NCBI RefSeq assembly: GCF_018598175.1
Contig: NZ_JAHESE010000011.1
Coordinates: 1 to 64,000 of the forward strand
DNA: 64,000 bases
Source of the DNA: Dawidia cretensis
GTDB lineage: Bacteria > Bacteroidota > Bacteroidia > Cytophagales > Cyclobacteriaceae
Reading direction: 5' to 3'
Of this stretch, positions 60,540 to 64,000 are shown piece after piece. The translations under genes and the position numbers were made by a program. Under the pieces are notes generated by a model. The model saw only the letters and a program-made list of their open reading frames with translations, was not told the origin of the DNA and did not search any database. Numbering within the stretch: position 1 is the stretch's first letter; the number at the start of each line of letters is the position of its first letter.

Positions 60540-62657
60540 ATGCAAAGCTTTCGCACCGAATTAGAAGATTTGAACAACCCGGTTGTGGCACAAGATATTC
60601 TTGACCTGGAGAAGAAGATCCGTCTTTTCCGTGACGGGAAGATTGACAGCGACAAATTCCGCAGCCTCCGGCTGGCACGCGGCATTTACGGGCAGCGGCA
60701 GCCGGGGGTGCAGATGATCCGTATCAAGTTGCCGTTGGGGCGTATCTCCACGAAGCAGCTGCGGCGCATTGCCGACATTTCCGATGAGTATGCGAGCAAG
60801 AACCTGCATGCCACCACGCGGCAGGACATTCAAATACACTTTGTGAGCCTTGACCGTACCCCCGAGCTGTGGGCGCTGCTGGAAAAAGACCAGATCACGA
60901 CGCGTGAGGCGTGCGGTAATACCGTGCGGAACGTGACGGCATCGGACCTGGCGGGCATCGATCCGAAGGAGCCATTTGACGTATCGCCTTACGCCTACGA
61001 AACATTCCAATACTTCCTGCGCAACCCGATCTGCCAGGAGATGGGACGCAAGTTCAAGATCTCCTTCTCGTCCAGCGACGATGATACGGCCTTCTCGTTC
61101 ATTCACGATCTGGGCTTTCTGCCCCGGATCAACGAGCACGGCGAGCGCGGCTTTAAAGTCATGATCGGCGGTGGTTTGGGGGCAAACCCCTACCTGGCGC
61201 AGGTAGCTTACGAGTTCCTGCACGAAGACAAGATCATTCCTTTTACCGAAGCCATCCTGCGTGTATTCGACCGTTACGGCGAGCGCAGTCGCCGGATGAA
61301 AGCGCGCTTTAAATTCTTGCTCGACGACCTCGGCTTAGAGAAAGTCATGGCGTTGGCGGAAGAAGAAACCAACGCGCTTAAATCAAAGACTTATGTTATC
61401 AACCGGAACATTTTGCCGGAAGAAACTCCTGCAACGATCCAACTGGGCGAAGCGCCGGAGCCGGCAGACGCTGGTAAATATGCGCGTTGGTCTAAAACCA
61501 ACGTAATAAATCAGAAGCAGGAAGGCTTCCACGGTGTGTACGTCAAGTTGCCGTTGGGCAATATGTCGTCTACCCTGGCGCGCTATTTTGCCGATATCGT
61601 AGACCAGTTCGCCGGCGCCGAAATGCGCGTGACGGTGAACCAGGGGTACCTGATCCGGTATGTGCGTCCCGAAGCGTTGAAGCACTTGTATGCGGCCCTT
61701 GACAAAGTGGGGCTGGCCGAGCCTGGCTTTGACAGTGTTGCGGATATCACGGCGTGCCCCGGTACGGAGTCGTGTAACCTGGCCATTTCTGACAGCACCA
61801 ACATTTCGCTGGCGTTGGAGAAAGTGATTCGCGAGGAATATCCCGAGATGGTTCATAACACCGACATCAAAATCAAGATCAGCGGTTGCCCCAACTCCTG
61901 CGGGCAACACGGTCTGGCGGGTATTGGCCTGCACGGCAGTACCATCAAAGACAAGCAAGGTAAAGTATTGCCGGCGCTGGTGGTACTACTCGGTGGCGGC
62001 AAGCTGAAGAACGGCGATGGGATCATTTCCGATAAGATCATTAAAATCCCCAGCAAGCGCGGACCGGATGCGTTGCGCCTGTTGCTCGACGACTACGAGG
62101 CGAACAGCCAGGATGGTGAATACTACCACGACTACTTCCTGCGCGTGGGCCGCAACCACTTCTACACGTTGTTGAAGCCGCTGGGCGACCTGACAAGTGT
62201 CGTGCCTACCGACTACATCGACTGGGGAGAAGATCATAACTTTATTCTGCATACCGCTGTGGGCGAGTGCGCGGCGATTATGATCGACCTGGTGGCCACC
62301 CTTTTCTTCGAATCCGACGAGAAGCTGGAATGGGCCGAGAAGGCATTCCGCCAACAACATTACGCCGATGCTATTTACCATGGTTACAGTGCGTATATTA
62401 ATACCGCAAAGGCAATGCTGCTGACGCGTGATATCAAGCCCAGCACGCAGATTCAGGTGATCAATGATTTCCAGAAGCACTTTGTCGATACGCAGGCGTT
62501 TTCGCTCCCGGAGAGCTTTAAAGACGTGGTATTGCGCATCAACAAAAACGAGCCGACGGCAGCCTTCGCCACCGAATACCTGGAAGCCTCTGCGAAGTTC
62601 CTGGGGGAAGCAAGGGTGTACCGCGAAGCGACAGATAAAGAAGTAGTAGAGAAATAA
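60540..62657 (+). CDS. Ferredoxin-type sulfite/nitrite reductase with C-terminal HEPN-like domain
   Basis: 705 aa, 130-150 longer than usual for CysI/NirA. Two ferredoxin-like halves and two siroheme/4Fe-4S halves: RGIYGQRQPGVQMIRIKLPL, HATTRQDIQIHFV, and the cluster cysteines Cys406, Cys412 (ACPGTESCNLAISDSTN) and Cys450, Cys454 (ISGCPNSCGQHGLAGIGLHG). From about residue 575 a helical domain (AAIMIDLVATLFFESDEKLE, YADAIYHGYSAYINTAKAML, VINDFQKHFV) resembles HEPN domains but lacks the RxxxxxH RNase motif. It reduces sulfite to sulfide or nitrite to ammonia. Followed by two siroheme genes, consistent with its cofactor. Confidence 0.88.
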   Translation: MQSFRTELEDLNNPVVAQDILDLEKKIRLFRDGKIDSDKFRSLRLARGIYGQRQPGVQMIRIKLPLGRISTKQLRRIADISDEYASKNLHATTRQDIQIHFVSLDRTPELWALLEKDQITTREACGNTVRNVTASDLAGIDPKEPFDVSPYAYETFQYFLRNPICQEMGRKFKISFSSSDDDTAFSFIHDLGFLPRINEHGERGFKVMIGGGLGANPYLAQVAYEFLHEDKIIPFTEAILRVFDRYGERSRRMKARFKFLLDDLGLEKVMALAEEETNALKSKTYVINRNILPEETPATIQLGEAPEPADAGKYARWSKTNVINQKQEGFHGVYVKLPLGNMSSTLARYFADIVDQFAGAEMRVTVNQGYLIRYVRPEALKHLYAALDKVGLAEPGFDSVADITACPGTESCNLAISDSTNISLALEKVIREEYPEMVHNTDIKIKISGCPNSCGQHGLAGIGLHGSTIKDKQGKVLPALVVLLGGGKLKNGDGIISDKIIKIPSKRGPDALRLLLDDYEANSQDGEYYHDYFLRVGRNHFYTLLKPLGDLTSVVPTDYIDWGEDHNFILHTAVGECAAIMIDLVATLFFESDEKLEWAEKAFRQQHYADAIYHGYSAYINTAKAMLLTRDIKPSTQIQVINDFQKHFVDTQAFSLPESFKDVVLRINKNEPTAAFATEYLEASAKFLGEARVYREATDKEVVEK

Positions 62658-62669
62658 CGTGTCCGATCG

Positions 62670-63452
62670 ATGGTCATGAAAAATAGAAGCGCGCAGAAAG
62701 ACCCCCGGTTGACGCTGGTAGGGGCAGGTCCGGGTGATCCGGAGCTGATCACCCTCAAGGCCATCAAGGCCTTGCAGGCGGCAGACGTGGTGTTATACGA
62801 CGCGCTGGTGTCACAGCAGATCCTGGAGCTCATTCCGGCCGGTGTGCCTGCCTTCTCGGTGGGCAAACGTGCGGGCGAGCATTCGTACAAACAAGAGGAG
62901 ATCAACGAGCTGATCGTGGAGTTTGCCTTTCAGTACGGCCACGTAGTACGCCTGAAAGGCGGCGACCCGTTTGTCTTCGGTCGTGGCTCGGAAGAGATCG
63001 ACTTTGCCGAATCGCAAGGCCTGCCGACGGCGGTGGTACCGGGCATCAGCAGTGCCCTGGCAGTACCCGCCAGTTTGCATATACCGGTTACAGCCCGGGG
63101 CTATAGCGAAAGCGTGTGGGTCGTTACCGCCACCACCCGTACAGGGGCATTGTCGGGCGACATCGCCCTGGCGGCGCAGTCGACGGCGACGGTGGTTATT
63201 CTGATGGGGCTGGGCCGGTTGACGGAGATCATGACGCAGTTTGAAGCGCAAGGCAAAGGAAACTTGCCGGTGGCGGTGATCCAGAACGGTACCCTGCCGC
63301 AGCAACAAAGTGTGATCGGCACAGTAGCATCCATTGCCACGCAGGCGGCGGACGCCGGCATCGGTGCACCGGCTATCATTATTGTCGGCGAGGTTGTACG
63401 GTATGCGCGCGCGCTGGAGCACGTAGTTATAGCCACTAAATCCATGGCCTGA
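62670..63452 (+). CDS. cobA: Uroporphyrinogen-III C-methyltransferase
   Basis: 260 aa. SUMT motifs: LTLVGAGPGDPELITLKAIK, VVLYDALVS, VVRLKGGDPFVFGRGSEEID, VVPGISSALAVPASLHIPVT. It transfers two methyl groups to uroporphyrinogen III giving precorrin-2, the first step to siroheme. The gene starts 12 bp after the reductase stop; ATG at 62670 or 62676. The single-domain form (not fused CysG) agrees with the separate dehydrogenase gene downstream. Confidence 0.94.
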   Translation: MVMKNRSAQKDPRLTLVGAGPGDPELITLKAIKALQAADVVLYDALVSQQILELIPAGVPAFSVGKRAGEHSYKQEEINELIVEFAFQYGHVVRLKGGDPFVFGRGSEEIDFAESQGLPTAVVPGISSALAVPASLHIPVTARGYSESVWVVTATTRTGALSGDIALAAQSTATVVILMGLGRLTEIMTQFEAQGKGNLPVAVIQNGTLPQQQSVIGTVASIATQAADAGIGAPAIIIVGEVVRYARALEHVVIATKSMA

Positions 63453-63480
63453 CGGCCTTCACGTTAAACCGTTTTTCCCG

Positions 63481-64000
63481 ATGGAACGCAACAATCTTTT
63501 CCCGGTATTCCTGAAGCTAGAAATGCTCGACATGCTGATCGTCGGTGGTGGCCACGTGGGCCTCGAGAAGCTGACGGCGGTATTGAAGAACAGCCCCGCG
63601 GCCAGGGTCACCCTCGTAGCACGGCATGTGCAGCAGGCGGTGCTTGACCTGGCAAAGGATCATCCGGGCGTAAAGATTGAAGAGCGCAACTTTAAGCTAT
63701 GGGATCTGTGGGATAAAGACCTCGTGATCCTGGCGACCGACAACCGGCAGTTGCACGAGACCATTCGTAAGTTTGCCCGCACGCGCAAACTGTTGATCAA
63801 CGTAGCCGACACACCGGATCTGTGCGATTTTTACTTAGGCTCTGTTGTGACGAAAGGAAATCTTAAGATCGGCGTGTCTACCAATGGAAAGTCGCCGACG
63901 ATCTCTAAACGCATTCGCGAGTACCTCGAAGAGGCCCTGCCCGACGATACCAACGATCTGCTCGACAACATGCAAAAGATCCGCGAGCAGCTGACGGGCG
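63481..64000 (+). CDS. Precorrin-2 dehydrogenase/sirohydrochlorin ferrochelatase, 3' end outside window
   Basis: The ATG at 63481 opens a frame that runs off the window: MERNNLFPVFLKLEMLDMLI then VGGGHVGLEKLTAVLKNSPA. This is a Met8/CysG-N type Rossmann start. Further on come LVILATDNRQLHETIRKFAR, LINVADTPDLCDFYLGSVVT and ISTNGKSPT-like VSTNGKSPTISKRIREYLEE. It oxidises precorrin-2 and inserts iron to make siroheme, the cofactor of the reductase two genes upstream. About 173 codons are visible; family members have about 190-230. Confidence 0.92.
   Translation, partial: MERNNLFPVFLKLEMLDMLIVGGGHVGLEKLTAVLKNSPAARVTLVARHVQQAVLDLAKDHPGVKIEERNFKLWDLWDKDLVILATDNRQLHETIRKFARTRKLLINVADTPDLCDFYLGSVVTKGNLKIGVSTNGKSPTISKRIREYLEEALPDDTNDLLDNMQKIREQLTG

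Noticed and set aside
60106-60540. SAM or cobalamin riboswitch before the sulfite reductase
   Set aside because: None of the conserved core words of these classes could be found; only a terminator hairpin and a palindrome are visible.

Overview
This 64 kb window is chromosomal DNA from a member of the Bacteroidota, most likely a Cytophagales soil or freshwater bacterium related to Chryseolinea or Ohtaekwangia. That placement is inferred from gene content, not from a marker-gene search. The evidence is a TonB receptor with a DUF4249 lipoprotein, a PadR/FtsX pair with a permease prefix domain, LytTR and TPR-type two-component systems, a periplasmic-type TonB, an acyl-CoA-binding protein, and promoters of the TAnnTTTG type. 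I see no rRNA, tRNA or CRISPR array. One structural RNA is visible: an SRP RNA on the minus strand near 42.2-42.3 kb.

Layout. 0-3.6 kb: two galactan-type glycosidases (GH30, cut by the window edge, and GH2). 3.6-5.7 kb: an AT-rich scar with an FtsX C-terminal fragment, a frameshifted propeller lipoprotein and a DUF1835 gene enclosed by an 8-bp inverted repeat. 5.7-7.6 kb: a BlaI/BlaR1 pair in which the BlaR1-like protease carries two BamA-like POTRA domains, with a ladder of half-sites at exact 10-bp steps upstream. 7.8-10.4 kb: a LytS/LytTR two-component system. 11-13.5 kb: two DUF1266 genes. 13.5-17.6 kb: lipid or glycan modification genes (two PAP2 phosphatases, GtrA, GT39, truncated GT2). 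17.5-22.6 kb: DUF4249, a TonB receptor and a membrane-bound AraC regulator. 20.9-24.7 kb: a graveyard of IS66, IS21-type, SDR and other fragments. The stretch from about 11.9 to 25 kb is visibly more AT-rich than its surroundings and looks acquired or strongly rearranged.

From 25 kb on the sequence is GC-richer and mostly core genome: PadR with an FtsX permease; mnmE; a secreted hydrolase; a five-gene manganese or zinc uptake operon (MntR, binding lipoprotein, ATPase, permease fused to an MntR-like domain, second permease); tonB; a glycosyltransferase; dapD; a DUF3108 protein; an ECF sigma factor with its likely anti-sigma; ftsE; transaldolase; SRP RNA; an agmatinase-family enzyme; sixA; topA; a sirtuin; a secreted protein of unknown function; a nucleoside-recognition membrane protein; rsmE; an acyl-CoA-binding protein; gltA; a prohibitin-like protein; a TPR histidine kinase; a fatty acid desaturase; and a DUF4407 protein.

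The window ends in an assimilatory sulfite-reduction operon (sulfite/nitrite reductase with a C-terminal HEPN-like domain, siroheme methyltransferase, precorrin-2 dehydrogenase). It is preceded by a terminator hairpin in the leader and by an unusual repeat-rich, hairpin-dense intergenic segment. The strongest candidates for something not commonly described are the BlaR1-POTRA fusion with its operator ladder, the transporter permease with a built-in metal-sensor domain, the cassette-like DUF1835 gene, and the structured repeat element in front of the sulfite reductase operon.
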